Assembly (NCBI GenBank): GCA_003991915.1
Contig: RQTK01000096.1
Location: 1-64,000 of the forward strand
Direction of reading: 5' to 3'
DNA from: Elysia chlorotica
Lineage: Eukaryota; Mollusca; Gastropoda; Plakobranchidae
Length of the DNA: 64,000 nucleotides
Shown here piece by piece: positions 1-42,049 of this stretch. Made by a program: the position numbers and the translations under genes. Below the pieces are notes generated by a model. The model saw only the letters and a program-made list of their open reading frames with translations. It was not told the origin of the DNA and made no database searches. Within the stretch, counting starts at the first letter, position 1. Every line of letters begins with the position of its first letter.

Positions 1-170
1 GTATAATGTGACCAGCTCAAACGGCCCAGGTCTCCCCCACCCCACCCCACCCCCAAACCGTCTCGATTTTGGCACCAAATAAAATTTTCTGACATCAGTC
101 TTGAGCCCCGTCCACAATATAGCCTATATAGTGCTGTCGTTGAACACGTTAAACCAACTTAACTCAACTC
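1..170 (+). repeat. SINE family 1 tail, truncated copy
   Basis: The stretch from about 85 to 170 (TGACATCAGTCTTGAGCCCC, CACAATATAGCCTATATAGT, and the AACTTAACTCAACTC end) matches the 3' half of the better-preserved element at 31047-31302. The first 60 bases are C-rich and not clearly part of it. The tRNA-like head is missing. Confidence 0.6.
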
Positions 171-844
171 TCCCCTTAAAGCTTTTCGAAGTTAAGTATC
201 TTTCTGTAGTCTTTCTAATTTGTTGATCCAATTATTATAACTGCCACGCCGTTATCTTATCCTGTATCTCTGGAGTGCACTACTTTCTTGATTGTTTATC
301 ATCGACCCCTGGTCATCCGTAGTTCAAGTTTCCACTGTAGTTTACTAATCCATGTTTATTAGGAATTTCTAAAACGTCTTTTCTGATAGTTCAAGAAAAA
401 AAGCTTGGAAAGGACTAGATTCATGTGCGATGCAGTTAGTATTATTCTAGAAAATCAGACGATTATACTAAATTATTTAGATTCTGATTATTTCTTGAGA
501 TGTCTTTAACAAGACGTGTAGATTTAGATTTCAACCACAGTTTTATGTTCTAGATTTATAAATGTATATTAAATGTATATTTAATGTAATATAAAATATA
601 TTACTTTTCCAGTTAATATAAACTACACTTAAGGTATCATTAAAGGTACAATATTTTTTGAAAGTTCTAGGACAAAGAGTTTTGCACACACATTTTTTAG
701 TATGTAGCCTGAAAATGTGGTCATTTATAGCCTATAATTCAAGTGGATTTCTAAAAAATTAAAGTGTGTTACCAGTAATAATGACGTATATTTTCACTCT
801 AGTATAATATGATAAAAACACTTTATATAAAACAGTAAACACAA

Positions 845-1467
845 TTTATTCATTAATTTATCTTTTTTTTTACAAAATGTTCTACAAATTAATATGAAGA
901 ATAAAATTATCTTCTCCCATTCAAAACAGCAGCAGATAAGAGGAAAGAGAAAAAATCTAGCTGAATTGAAAACTTTAAAGTAAATCAACGTGCAGGTTCT
1001 ACATCATAATAAAAACAATCATGTAAAAGCTAGTTAAAAATAAACAAAGAAGTAACAGTTGAGGTGTTGTGTGTGCTTTTCTCTCAAATGTGTAAAACTG
1101 TTTGTTTTACGTTAATCTGCGATGAAAATGACGATGGAGCTGTAGTTTCTAAGTTGACAGAGTTCACATAACCTCACGAATTACCTGAGTACAACTCACA
1201 CAGCTCTGGTTGCCAAATGTTCTTGTTTGGACCAACATACTTGAGTACATCTCCCTTTTCTATGTTTGTCTGCACGAGAAAATGCGGATCAGGGAAGGTA
1301 CGTAGATAAAAATCTAGCACTTGCTGTACTCCTTTTTAAGAAAGCGCTGGTTTCCAATATCACCACTGCAGTAAGCGCCGCTGCCTGGTTAGCGCCTCCA
1401 CAACGCTGAGGGCTCGCAAATTGATACAAAAGATTGTCGATTCTAAAACAGCGAGGTGTTTGCTCAA
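845..1467 (-). other. Alpha-arrestin 3' UTR with candidate poly(A) signal
   Basis: No exon-like sequence follows the TAA. The minus strand has a canonical AATAAA at 850-845, about 620 nt after the stop. This is the first good poly(A) signal I see, so the transcript probably ends a little below 845. The interval is otherwise AT-rich without repeats. Confidence 0.5.
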
Positions 1468-31522
<30,055 letters not shown>

Positions 31523-33182
31523 TGTTGTTGTTTTTTTATCTGTTAGGGTGAAATGCGTGCTAGTTTCCTTCCAAAAATACAGGAATATGGAAGTTTGACA
31601 GTTGCTTCACACTGGTACAGTGATAGACAATCAATGCAGTCTACTTTGTTTGTTGTGTATAAAAGGCCTTCCAAACACGTTGAGATTGGGTCCATTTGCA
31701 TAGTTGTTATTATGAAAGGTACGACCTTGTCGGTTGGGCCAGGGCGTAAAAGATGACGACCTAACCTCATCTGCTAGCCCTTCAAAATAAAGCTAGAACT
31801 AGCTATGAGCGTTTTTATTTCTTTTCTTGTGGATAGTCAGTGTATCGGGGAAAACGCTATAACCCTTACACCCACAGGAGATCCATTTTGATCGTGCTCC
31901 AAACGTGTTTTTCTTGAGTTAATCCAAAAAGAAAAAGTATCTTAAATAAGCTCAGAATCCCACATACGTTTAGCAATAACTTATTTTTTTAAAGTGTAAT
32001 AAATATAATAATCTAAAGTCGTCTACCTAAAGCACAAAAAGAGTAATACGTTTTCAAGACAGACAATAATCCAGTAGCATTTTTCTCTAATAAATTTGCA
32101 TCAAAAGGCAACATGGTGATTCTAGAACTTCAAGGACTCCTTGTATAATAATTACAATTGTATTTTTACTAAACTCGTCATAAAAAAGAAAACTGGTCAC
32201 TATAAATATTTCGCACTGAGAAGACACAAAACAACTATTAAACACTGCTCACTGTAACGTGTTTAATGTTAATAATAAACAATACGGTGTCTAAAACTTG
32301 TAGAAAGAGTCAAGGCTGCTCACCACATCTCTCGTCCCTGCATCTCTTTTTCCCAAGCCTGTACTCAGGATCAGACTGACGGCACAACCTTTGTGGAAAG
32401 CGTTGCCTACCTGTTGCAGAATAATAATTACACTGTAGGTAGGTAGGCCACTGATAGGCTTGTTTTGCTTCAGGTACCCGGTACCTTAGCAAGCGTGGAA
32501 ATCTCAACCGGAGAGGAAAGGGAGGAGAATCAAAATTGGTGCCAACTTTTATCACAGGTTGTTTACAGTCGCATGTTTGTCATGAAGGAGATTTTGTGGA
32601 AGCTTTGAACACTGTTGGCCACTTAGGATGGATGAAGGGGTGGCCGGCATGGGCAAAGTATTGGCTGAATTATGGCTATCGTGCAATTATGTAGATAACG
32701 ACTGGATTTAATGAGCCCGAAAGCAAACGAAGTTTATGACAAATATTGTTATTTATTATGATAGGAGAGGGATATAACTGAAAGTCCAGGATCATGATCA
32801 GGTAGGTTTGTTTTAGCCCATACCTCAGTGAGGCTGAAATGCTTTCAAAAGAGGCTGAGATACTTTCAAAAGGCGTATGTTGAGTAATATGTGGTATGGA
32901 AATGATAGGGAGTTTTGGCTTTTAAAAAAATATTAAAACGTGAATTAAACAAGAGGAGTAAACCAACTCTCCTTTTTTAATCATCAATACGTCCTTTTTG
33001 TATGTATAAAAGACGCACTTTTTTGCCTATTTGTCATCAAAGTTTGATGATGTTTGAACCCGCATCCATTTTTTAATGTAATTATTTATTATTTTTTAAA
33101 GATCGATTGAATCAATAATTGAATAAAGTGTCATCCTATGATATGTTAAAAAATGGTAAGAGTTTAAGATTAGAAGCCGATA

Positions 33183-33185
<3 letters not shown>

Positions 33186-33228
<43 letters not shown>

Positions 33229-33260
33229 GGATAGAGAGAGAGAGAAGGAGAGAGGGGGAG
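33186..33260. repeat. (GA)n microsatellite
   Basis: GA tract with ATGGAGG interruption. Confidence 0.9.
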
Positions 33261-36211
33261 AGAATGGAGAGACACAGGGGAGAGTATGGGACTTCGAGTG
33301 TTAGACAAGCAAGCCATTAAAGAAAAACTCGGAATTTAAACTAAACAAAGTTGTACACATGCAAAAAGGCAGAAAAAACTTAGCCCAACCAAACCAAATA
33401 GAGAAACGATGCGCTAAACATTGCACACTCCGCGAATGCGATGAGTTTACCGTATGTAAGACATAGTCGATGCCTTGCGACTCACATGGCGAACACGAAT
33501 GATATAATCACATCCATTGGGTGTTGGGTTTTCCAGGCGCTTATCGGCTCCGTAAGTTTAGGATAGAACTACATGAATCATGATTGGACGCCGGTGCAGA
33601 TTCCGTTACATAATTATCGTCTTAATTTTGCTATGAGCCCCGTAATCGCAAGGAATCTGATATTGCAGAACTGCGCACCATAGCGCACCATAGCCAAAAA
33701 GGCGTTTTCCTTGTGCGCGTTTCCTTCCACCTATTGGACTAAAATGTTCACTTTGATGGCAGCAGTAGTTGTCGGCTCTGTTCTAGTGACAAGAAATACA
33801 TGTGTTTCCCAGCCTAGGTTTCACTCTCAGCTTTGCAATACAGGTTTAGCATCCACTCGACGAGGCCGGATGATGTGAAGTTTGGTTGGCTCTGAGGTCT
33901 AGTCGGATAGAACTGTGATTGGGCGCTCGTGAAGATTCCCTTGGCTGTCGTCTTCGTTTTCGCTAGCCCCCTTGTTGCAAGACCTCTGTTATCGCCCTGT
34001 GAGACTGGGTCTGTTTTGTGTTAGACGTTCCTTTACGATCTTCACCCTTATCATTACCAGACGTGTAAAGTAGTGACTATGTTTTCATGGCTTTTCGTGA
34101 GGATTTCTGGTATTTTTGCCATCAAAACACAATCCTTGGTTGATAAAAGCTGTGTTGCCATGTGCGTATGGCACCTGGGAGAAAAATTAGTCGCTAGATT
34201 TGTGTATGTGTGCGTGTGTTTTATGGTGACATTTAGCTGTCTTGTGCTCATCTATTGGTCACTAAGTACATATAGTTAACCCATGGGTGTTTGTGTGTGT
34301 ATGAGAGTGTGTAAGTGTGTTGTGTGCGAATGTGTTATCCATCCTTGGCATCTTTTAATAATTTGTCATGATTCGGAAGGAGACAATTGTGTTCTCTTTT
34401 TGTTTGTTTTTGCTCTTGTTTTTGTTTTGGTTTGTTTTGGTTTTGTTTTGTTTGTTTGTTTTTGGTGGTGGTGGTGGTGGTGGTACAAATTTCAAGCATG
34501 CAATTGTGTTTTTAGTCAAGTTCATCCTCATGAAAAAAAATATATTTTTGCGATAATCCGTTGTTGTCTTGTGTAATCTGGTTACTAACTTTTTTGAGAT
34601 ACAGCATATTATTGAGGAAAACAGGAATCAAGCAGTAGCATTTTGATGATTGCTTTACTTTTTTTAACGTAGAGTTGATATTTTCAATTTTTTTAAAAAG
34701 GTGCTTATCATGGGCCTATTGGTGCTCATGATGATGATGGCGACAGTGATGATGATAATGATGGCGATATTGGTGTGGTTATCGACCAAGTTTATCCTAA
34801 TGTAGGTGATCATAAATCATGACGACAATAGTGTTAATAGTCTGAGTTTTAAAAAAAATTACTGCGGCCCTGCGTTCTAAAGGAAATGTCGATCGTGGCA
34901 AGATAGGTGGGTTCATAGCCCATTCATTAATTGTAATCCCTGTGTATTCAATGTCAGTTTTATTGGTGTGTTTTTAAGAAAATGAACTATTCTGGAGGTA
35001 TGAAATCAAATCAGTGAGGTTTATCTGTAGTCTCAGGTGTGAGTGCCATTGGTGATCACAGGTAGATTTTGGATGTAACAGAGAGACTAACAAAATTCAT
35101 TTCACTGCTTTTGGTCTACTTTTTTAAAGACGATGTTTCAACAATTTGCCTCTTCCTGTTAATTTTTATTTACATATTTTACTTCGTATATGGTAAATTT
35201 CCATATAATAAAGCATAACAAACAAAAGATAGAGATTGGATATTAATTTGTATTGTTGTTTATGGTTTGTTTCTAATTCGTTGTTTCTTTTATTTTGGGT
35301 GGCTTCAGAATGGGAACAAAGAATGCACAAAAGTAAAAAAATAAGATTCGTAATCATTGCTTTCAAAGTGTAACTTTAAAAAATACAGTTAGAGCGCATT
35401 ATTTTTCGCCAAATATAATTAATATGGTATGTTATAATGGGTTTTTACCACAATCATTACTTTAACTTCTAAGGTTTTGATGCATCTTACTCTCTGATTT
35501 AACTCACATAAATAGAGCCAGTCCAGTTCGACAGTATTAAAGCATTGCGCCAGAGAACTTGAAACGATAATGATTACAAAGTGGTGGAGAACTTAAGTAT
35601 CCTAAAGAGCAGGTTTTCTTTTACGTGGGCCCAGCTTTCACGTTTTCGGTGCAGCTGCAGCGGATGTGTGTGTGTGTGTGTCTTTGTCTCTTTGTGTATT
35701 TGTAAATGTGTTTCTTTTTCACTTATATATTTCCCATAGCTTATACAGAGAGAAATAAATCTCACTTGCAGCACATCCCCGAAGTGCATAAGGAAACAAC
35801 CGAAGATCACAATCATAAATATTCGCTCTAACTTAAATACTATGGGGATCTTTGATCGTTCCAACCATGCCAGTATCTCTCCTCGTTTCGTGTATAAACA
35901 CAAAGCGAATGCATCTATGTGAGATTTGCCAGTGCGATAGGATTGTGTTACCCTATGACGTAATTCTGACACTTTCTGTGTAAAATGTAAACTTAGTTTT
36001 GTTTGTTTGCTTGTATGTGTCCTTTTTTTTTTTTTTTTTCGTGCATTCTCTCTTGAAAACTTACCTCACGCTTGGAAGCTGAATCTGATAAAATACTTAT
36101 CTTTTGTAGTTAACTTGGCAGGGTGCCGTGTTTTATTCCCTTACTAAAGGGTGGATATTCTTTCTTCAATATGGCTAGGCTAAGGTAGATATAGATATAT
36201 AAAATTATATA

Positions 36212-36232
36212 CAGAGAGAGAGAGAGAGAGCG

Positions 36233-36287
<55 letters not shown>

Positions 36288-36305
36288 AAGAGAGAGGGGG
36301 GGAGA
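36212..36305. repeat. (GA)n microsatellite
   Basis: About 40 GA units interrupted by GCGTGC. Confidence 0.92.
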
Positions 36306-36597
36306 GAAAATGAGGAGTGGTCCATAAATGTTATACATGTATGTAATTTGGAAGTGGCTGATACGATGAGCATTGCGAGTAATAGCAAGGATATTAAACT
36401 ATACTTTGATAATAGATCTCGAGGGGTATAAAACGGAATAAGTACGTTGATAAGCAGAAATAAACTAAATTAGATTACCGCAAACAAGGAAATGAGAGGG
36501 ACAGACATACAAACATAGATAGAGGCGTAGAGAGATAAAGAGAGAGGGAGATACATAGAGACATAGATACAGAAAGACAGAGAGACAGAAACAGAGA

Positions 36598-36598
36598 C

Positions 36599-36652
<54 letters not shown>
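36598..36652. repeat. (ACAG)n microsatellite
   Basis: About 13 ACAG units, about 280 bp on the 3' (minus-strand) side of the leader exon. Confidence 0.95.
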
Positions 36653-36929
36653 TGTCAGAGAATGAGAAAGAGAGATGGGTGAGGGGTAGAAAAATTGTTT
36701 CGAAAACGTTTAACACATAAAATTCTACACGTGCCACTGATATCCTTTTCATATAAATTTCTGAGTTAATCCAAACTGATTTCAATATCAAATCCCAGAG
36801 GGAAGATTTCAGAAACTGCACTAAAATGTTTAAAGAAAAACAACAATGATATATATTTAATAGGTGAGGTGAGGTTGTCTCTTCATTAACTGTACTATTG
36901 AGAGTGAGAGGGTCTTGTGTAGGCCTTAC

Positions 36930-37000
36930 CTGCACCGCGAAATCCGAGGCAGCTGCTCCCCGTCTTGTAAAAGATCGTGACATGTTGGCGCAACTGTTAT
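36930..37000 (-). promoter_or_regulatory. Probable 5' non-coding exon of the alpha-arrestin gene (upstream limit unknown)
   Basis: On the minus strand this stretch ends in a strong donor, CAG|GTAAGG (intron begins at 36929). The first coding exon, 5.4 kb downstream, has its own acceptor 17 nt before the ATG, so an upstream leader exon is required and this is the best candidate seen. It contains an ATG at 36983 in good context (A at -3). If spliced to 31539, that frame runs 27 codons and ends in a TAG inside the main CDS (see findings). Sequence just upstream (37000-37090) is richer in CpG than its surroundings, as a promoter might be. Membership in this gene is inference. Confidence 0.4.
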
Positions 37001-37739
37001 CATCTATCTAACCCGAGCCGGGCGATTTTTTTGGCTGAAATGTTTAAAGTTCCCGTGTGAGCACTTTAGCCCAGCGCGGGAGGTATTGTTTTGCATTCTC
37101 ATTCATCACTGTCTGAAGATGTTGACGTACGTAGTTTTAATATGCGTTACCGGGAGTGTGTTTTGATCCAGCGCCAGTAGACTACAGTACAAATCTTTAA
37201 AGTGTGAAAATAAATAGAAGCTTTGGGTGGGTGTTTAATGGTGTAATGTGGATTGTTCTATAGAGTAGAACAATGTGGTTTGCCTTTTTATTATCTTTAA
37301 TTTTCTTTTTCTTCGGAATTAAGACTGAAAGATATAAGGCACATATATCGATGGCTTCAGAGTATAGGGAGAAAATGAATTGAAATTTTAGTTTGAGAGG
37401 ATCAGTCCGAATTATTGATGTAATTTTTAGGGTGTGATTTTTTCAGGTGCAAATACTTACATTGTAGGCTAATGTCTAATGTATTCCTCCCATTATGTCA
37501 AATGGGCTATGTTCACCTAATAAAACTTTCCCTTTTCTAATTCATCGAAATCCAAATCGAAATGAACTGTTGATTGCACTAGCAAATTTTAGTTGTCCTT
37601 GATCCTGAGACTTACGGTAGGTTGTGCGTGAGCGCTAAATTTCCCAGTAAGCGTTTTATGAAGAAAATAAAAATAAACCAGCGGAGTCAAGAGTGAGAAC
37701 TATTACATGTACTGCACTGAGAGAAGGTTTAAACAGAAG

Positions 37740-38062
37740 CGATCAAAGTTACCTACCCAGCTACAGCAAGGATTCGTTTGTTGTACGTTGGGTGTATGGT
37801 TTCTGAAACGTCCATCGACAGCAAATAAGCTATCTCGTGGACGGATCCCTAGATTAGCGGCTGACAGTTTTGGTCTTGCCTTCCAGAGACAGTGCGGAGA
37901 TACCAGGACTGAAATCTCGGCCGGGAATATCATACAGCCATATGTATAAATAATTGATAACGACCCAACAAGATGGTTCTGTGTGGTTTCGAACCTGGGA
38001 AATCCCAATATATGTAATAAGTCGAGCACTCAACCGACTGAGCCACCTCGCTCCCCATGCTG
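37740..38062 (-). repeat. tRNA-derived SINE, family 2
   Basis: On the minus strand from about 38062 the head reads GCGAGGTGGCTCAGTCGG (A box TGGCTCAGTCGG) and 45 bp later GGTTCGAAACC (B box), the spacing of a tRNA promoter. The cloverleaf is not closed by a matching acceptor stem, so it is a SINE head and not a functional tRNA. The body to about 37740 is unlike family 1. Confidence 0.65.
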
Positions 38063-38770
38063 TGGAGTTCAGAGTGAGATTACTGAGAATCAGCGCAGGG
38101 AAAGGTTGCAGACAGCTTGGATCAAGGTGAGCTCCGACACCCACAGAAAGGACAAGAGGTTAAAACAAAACTAATACAGGTGTGCGTCTCATAACGATAT
38201 ATAGCCGCCTTCCTATGCATTCAATGCGATGCATGACACGCAGGCAAAACAGATTGATGACAAAGAATCATATCTGATCTTTTCAAATATATTCGTGGTG
38301 CCTGTGTAAATAAAACAAAGTATGTGGAATCAAATGTCAGAGGTGAAATATGTAATACATTTTGTTCAGGGGAGAAAAAAAAGTACATAGTGAATTACAA
38401 TGTAGGCTATGTAAATCTAGTCTTGTCAAGGATAAACTTCAGTGAAAGAAAAGTCAGAAGAAGTGTTGTTACTGTAGGTCATGCAGAAATACTGAAGGTG
38501 CATGCAGCAAATGTAAACGAGAACGTGTGCAAATGATCAAATGGGTGAGCGTATTTACATATATTTATTGAAACTATTAATTATCATTGTTAAACATACT
38601 CAAAGTATACATTAATTTTTATAGGTAGGCTATAGGTAATGTGAATTCCCGATGTTCGCAGATTTTTTTCTTGTCTGGTTGTCATAATAAAAATAAATAT
38701 GACAGAATGGCTTTTTTCTTTCGCGAGCACAATGTTGGTAACAGCCTATGTATTATATATCTGTATCTTT

Positions 38771-38772
<2 letters not shown>

Positions 38773-38803
<31 letters not shown>
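38773..38803. repeat. (GT)n microsatellite
   Basis: About 15 GT units. From 38880 to 38990 the sequence is TTGTTG-rich, ending in a run of nine or more G. Confidence 0.95.
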
Positions 38804-38805
<2 letters not shown>

Positions 38806-39389
38806 GGATAACTAATTAGTAATAACTAACATCATCGCCGATACAATGTTATTAATGATGCCTTTTCCTCATCTCAAAATCATTGATGTTTTGTTTTGTT
38901 GTTTTTGTTGTTTTTTTGTTGTTGTTGTTTGTTGTTTGTTTTTTTGTTGTTTTTTTTGTTTTTTTGTTTTTTTTTCTGGGGGGGGGGGTATTTTTTAGGG
39001 AGGGTGAATGTCATGGGGTGTTCGTTTTTTTCTCCTACAGTTTGTGTTTGAACTACATGTATGTCGCTATTGAATTAATTAGAAGACCTGAGGTTTCACT
39101 TCCAGTCACAAAATGTATTAAGAGTATTGGGGTGGAAATTGCATTAGATCTACATTATGGGGAAAGGAGACCGTGTCCGAAATTTTCATTAATCAATAGC
39201 ACGACACCATAACAATCACTATTCATAACTTCCAGCGCAAATCGGACTTTCAATTGGCTCTGGTGTTTTGTGTGGTATACGTACTTTATAATAATTTGGT
39301 TAATTTATCCACTTCAGATTTACATTGATTTCACAACATCCAGGAGGATTCGACAAAGTGGCATTTTCTTTGGTTTTACGCTGTCTTTC

Positions 39390-39660
39390 TGTTTCTCTCT
39401 CTCTCTCTCTCTAGCAGTAGGAGTGGCAGTAGCAGTAGTAGATCTGGAATTCGGGTTTGCCGCTTCTAATTAATATAATTACTATAGCAGTAGCAGTAGG
39501 AGTAGCAGTAGGAGTGGCAGTAGCACTGCAGTAGCAGTAGTAGATCTGGAATTCGGGTTTGCCGCTTCTAATTAATATAATTACTATAGCAGTAGGAGGA
39601 GCAGCAGTAGTGGTAGTTTAATGACTGTACTGACTCAGAGAGAGAGAGAGGACAAGTTAG
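39390..39660 (+). repeat. AGCAGT-rich repeat, left arm, with 102-bp tandem duplication
   Basis: Contains two copies, 102 bp apart (39441 and 39543), of a core GATCTGGAATTCGGGTTTGC followed by CGCTTCTAATTAATATAATT. Each is preceded by CAGTAGCAGTAG-type sequence. It then runs through GTGGTAGTTTAATGACTGTA into a GA tract. The same modules occur in reverse orientation at 40893-41055. Confidence 0.85.
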
Positions 39661-39702
<42 letters not shown>

Positions 39703-39735
39703 GTTAGAGAAGAAGAGAGAGAGAGAGAGAGAGGA

Positions 39736-39785
<50 letters not shown>

Positions 39786-39840
39786 CTCTCTCTCTCTCTC
39801 TCTCTCTCCCTCGCTCTCTCTCTCTTTCTATCTCTCTCTC
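39640..39840. repeat. (AG)n-(CT)n palindromic tract
   Basis: GA repeats switch directly to CT repeats at GAGCTC (39781-39786), giving a perfect self-complementary stretch of more than 25 bp per arm. Confidence 0.9.
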
Positions 39841-40307
39841 GCCATCCCTCTCTTACACATGCACACACACACACCCCTCTCTCTGGTTAAGTTTCAACGT
39901 CTCTTATCCTATTCCTATACAGTTTATTTTGACTATCTGGAGACTTCGACACTAGCCTGGCACATGGAAGAGGAATGTGCAAAGTACCTGAAAACATCTC
40001 GGTTAATGGCACCACTCACAAGACAACGGTTCTTCATAATAGTGCATCAAGGAATAAGACAAAATCAATGTTTGCCACCAATCTAATTGTAGAAATTTAG
40101 ACGCATTTTTCACTTATAATATATTTGGCTTTCTTAGACGCAGAAAACTAATGACAAACGTGGATCGCTCATTTGAATAGGATAACAATTAACATTACTA
40201 TTATTAACCATGTCCGACTCAGAGACTCGTGGGCGAACCACTGATTGATGTCCATCCGATGAGTGCAAGCAAAAGAGCGGGGATTCAAGAACCAAGGACA
40301 GTTCTAG

Positions 40308-40470
40308 GGGAACATGTTAGCGCAATAGTTAGGGCGTTGAGCGTTTGCGAAGGTTCTGGGGTCGACCCACACGAAATGGGTACCTGAGGCTCGTGGGTCA
40401 CGGCAAATTGAAAGTAAAGTGCGTTGAGCAGAGCAAGGTGTGTGGTTCATGGGACAGCGTTGTATTATTT
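40308..40470 (+). repeat. tRNA-like SINE head, family 3 (tentative)
   Basis: An A box match TAGCGCAATAG at 40319-40329 is followed 40 bp later by GGGGTCGACCC, a near B box. The downstream body (GGCTCGTGGGTCACGGC and on) is unlike families 1 and 2. Confidence 0.5.
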
Positions 40471-40835
40471 CATTCAAAATTTCAGTTGTAAAAGTTTGCA
40501 AGAATGATGGAGAATGCCTCAATTAAAGCCACAATGAAGAAGACTATTTTTATGACAGTGAATATTTCGATGGCGTTATCTAAATAATAAAAACAAGGGT
40601 GTTACTATCTACATAACGGGTTATCTAAACGAAAGTCTACCCCCCCCCCCAAATATCTGCGCAATTCCAACGTAAATAAATGTTCCAAGAGCCGTTAATC
40701 AATCTGTTATGGCAGTTTTTATGTGCGTTTGTGGCGTTTTGATCTGACCATTAGCATGAAGCAAAGTACACGGGGAACGTGATATGTACGGTGCCGGTAG
40801 ATCTAGGTCTGAGAGAAACCATGCAGTTGCACAGA

Positions 40836-40838
<3 letters not shown>

Positions 40839-40893
<55 letters not shown>

Positions 40894-41055
40894 AGTCAGT
40901 ACATGTCATTAAACTACCACTACTGCTGCTACTTCTACAGCTACAGTAATTATATTTAGGAGCGGCAAACCCGAATTCCAGATCTGCTACTGCTACTGCT
41001 ACTGCTACTGCAACTCCTACTGCTACTGCCACTCCTACTGCTACTGTAGCAAGGT
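40839..41055 (-). repeat. AGCAGT-rich repeat, right arm (inverted)
   Basis: A TC tract (40839-40892), then in reverse complement the GTAGTTTAATGACATGTACT module, the GATCTGGAATTCGGGTTTGC core and a CAGTAGCAGTAG tail. It is the inverted partner of 39390-39660, with about 1.2 kb between. Confidence 0.85.
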
Positions 41056-41204
41056 TTATCACAAGGATTGTGTGTACTGGACTTGACCCTCTGCCATTCT
41101 ATATTTCTACACATCATGACGTATTCTCTACCTATCGATCTAACTAAGAAGAGGTAGACGTAGGAGGGTGGGAAGGAGAAAATTTTTTTGTTGCTTTGCC
41201 TGTT

Positions 41205-41397
41205 TATTTTACGTCCAACGTCAGGTACTATATAGGATACATTGTGGACTACCGTCTCAGCCTGTCACAATTGACATCGACCTAAACAGTAGGGGACGAA
41301 AAGGGACAAAAAGAATTTTGACCAGTCGTGGGATTCGAACCGAGGACCTTCCAATCGGGAGACAAACGCTCTATCACTTGAGCCACTTCGCCCCGAT
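41205..41397 (-). repeat. tRNA-derived SINE, family 1, antisense copy with intact promoter boxes
   Basis: On the minus strand from 41397 it has A box TGGCTCAAGTGATAGAG and B box GGTTCGAATCC. Then come a body (TTTTTGTCCCTTTTCGTCCC), TGTGACAGGCTGAGACGG, and the family tail (CCACAATGTATCCTATATAG, GACGTTGGACGTAAAATAA). Part of the tail around the TCAGACGTCAG module is deleted. Confidence 0.75.
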
Positions 41398-41399
41398 AG

Positions 41400-41800
41400 A
41401 AAACAATCAATAAAAAGGAGATAAAAAGGAGGAGGATGAGAGGAAGGAAGAGCAGAGGGATGAGGAGCAAGAGGAGGAACAGTAGCAGCAGCGATAAGAA
41501 AGGGGGGGGGGGGCGGCCGGAGGAGGGCAGGATGAGCAGCAGACCGATTAGTAGAAGTAACATGAGGAGTCGCATTAGCAGGTGAAGGCGCCGGAGGAAC
41601 AGGAGTAAACCAAAATGGAACATGAGTAGGAATAACATGAAGAGCAAGAGGAGGAGCAGGAATATGAAAAATAGGATGAAAAAAGGGACAGGAGAAATGG
41701 AAAGATGAACAAAAAATAGGGTGAAAAGGGGACAGGAGAAACGGAAAGATGAACAGGAAGACCAGGAAGAGGAACACAGAGAGTGAGCAGCAACAGGAAG
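41400..41800. repeat. Purine-rich low-complexity stretch
   Basis: AGGAGGA-type sequence with a run of G at 41503-41513. Long open frames on the minus strand (up to 185 codons) are Leu/Pro/Ser-rich by-products of the purine bias and are not called as genes. Confidence 0.8.
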
Positions 41801-41802
41801 AT

Positions 41803-42038
41803 GTTGTTGTTGAGTTGGTTTAACGTCCAATATCAGCACTATTTAGGCTATATTGTGGAGGGGCACCAAGACTGACGTCTGACAAATGTGCTGCCACACA
41901 AGATACTGGGCGGAGATGTCATGACTCATGTCTCAGCCGGTCACATAAACCTGACACCAATCCAACCAGTAGGGAGCGAAATCGCCATGGCTCAAATCCG
42001 CACCTTTTGCGTTGGAAGCCGATGTTCTACCTCAGGTC
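41803..42038 (-). repeat. SINE family 1, antisense near-full copy
   Basis: In reverse orientation it holds GTTGAGTTGGTTTAACGTCC, CAGCACTATTTAGGCTATAT, ACTGACGTCTGACAAATGTG, TGCTGCCACACAAGATACTG, CACCAATCCAACCAGTAGGG and a decayed tRNA-like head (GCGAAATCGCCATGGCTCAA, then GAAGCCGATGTTCTACCTC). It lies about 400 bp from another antisense copy. Confidence 0.8.
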
Positions 42039-42049
42039 CACCACCCCAC

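Larger units (their letters stand above)
31540..36929. other. Probable alpha-arrestin 5' intron
   Basis: Between the leader exon and coding exon 1. It contains GA tracts (33186-33260, 36212-36300), an ACAG tract (36598-36652), a GT/T-rich patch at 34390-34485 and a diverged direct repeat at 33558-33680 and 33905-34010. Open frames here are short and unsupported. Confidence 0.5.

Noticed and set aside
36465..36983. 172-codon minus-strand open frame starting MSRSFTRRGAAAS
   Set aside because: Only the first 18 codons precede a strong donor; the rest reads through intron and GA/ACAG repeats.
37977..38062. tRNA gene
   Set aside because: A and B boxes are present but the acceptor and anticodon stems do not pair; it is a SINE head.
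39859..40086. 75-codon plus-strand open frame
   Set aside because: Unique sequence but no recognisable domain, no splice signals of note and no paired exons.
41340..41397. tRNA gene on the minus strand
   Set aside because: Same reason: promoter boxes continue into a SINE body and tail.
41265..41839. Long minus-strand open frames (170 and 185 codons)
   Set aside because: They arise from purine-rich low-complexity DNA and an antisense SINE; the composition is Leu/Pro/Ser-biased with no domain.
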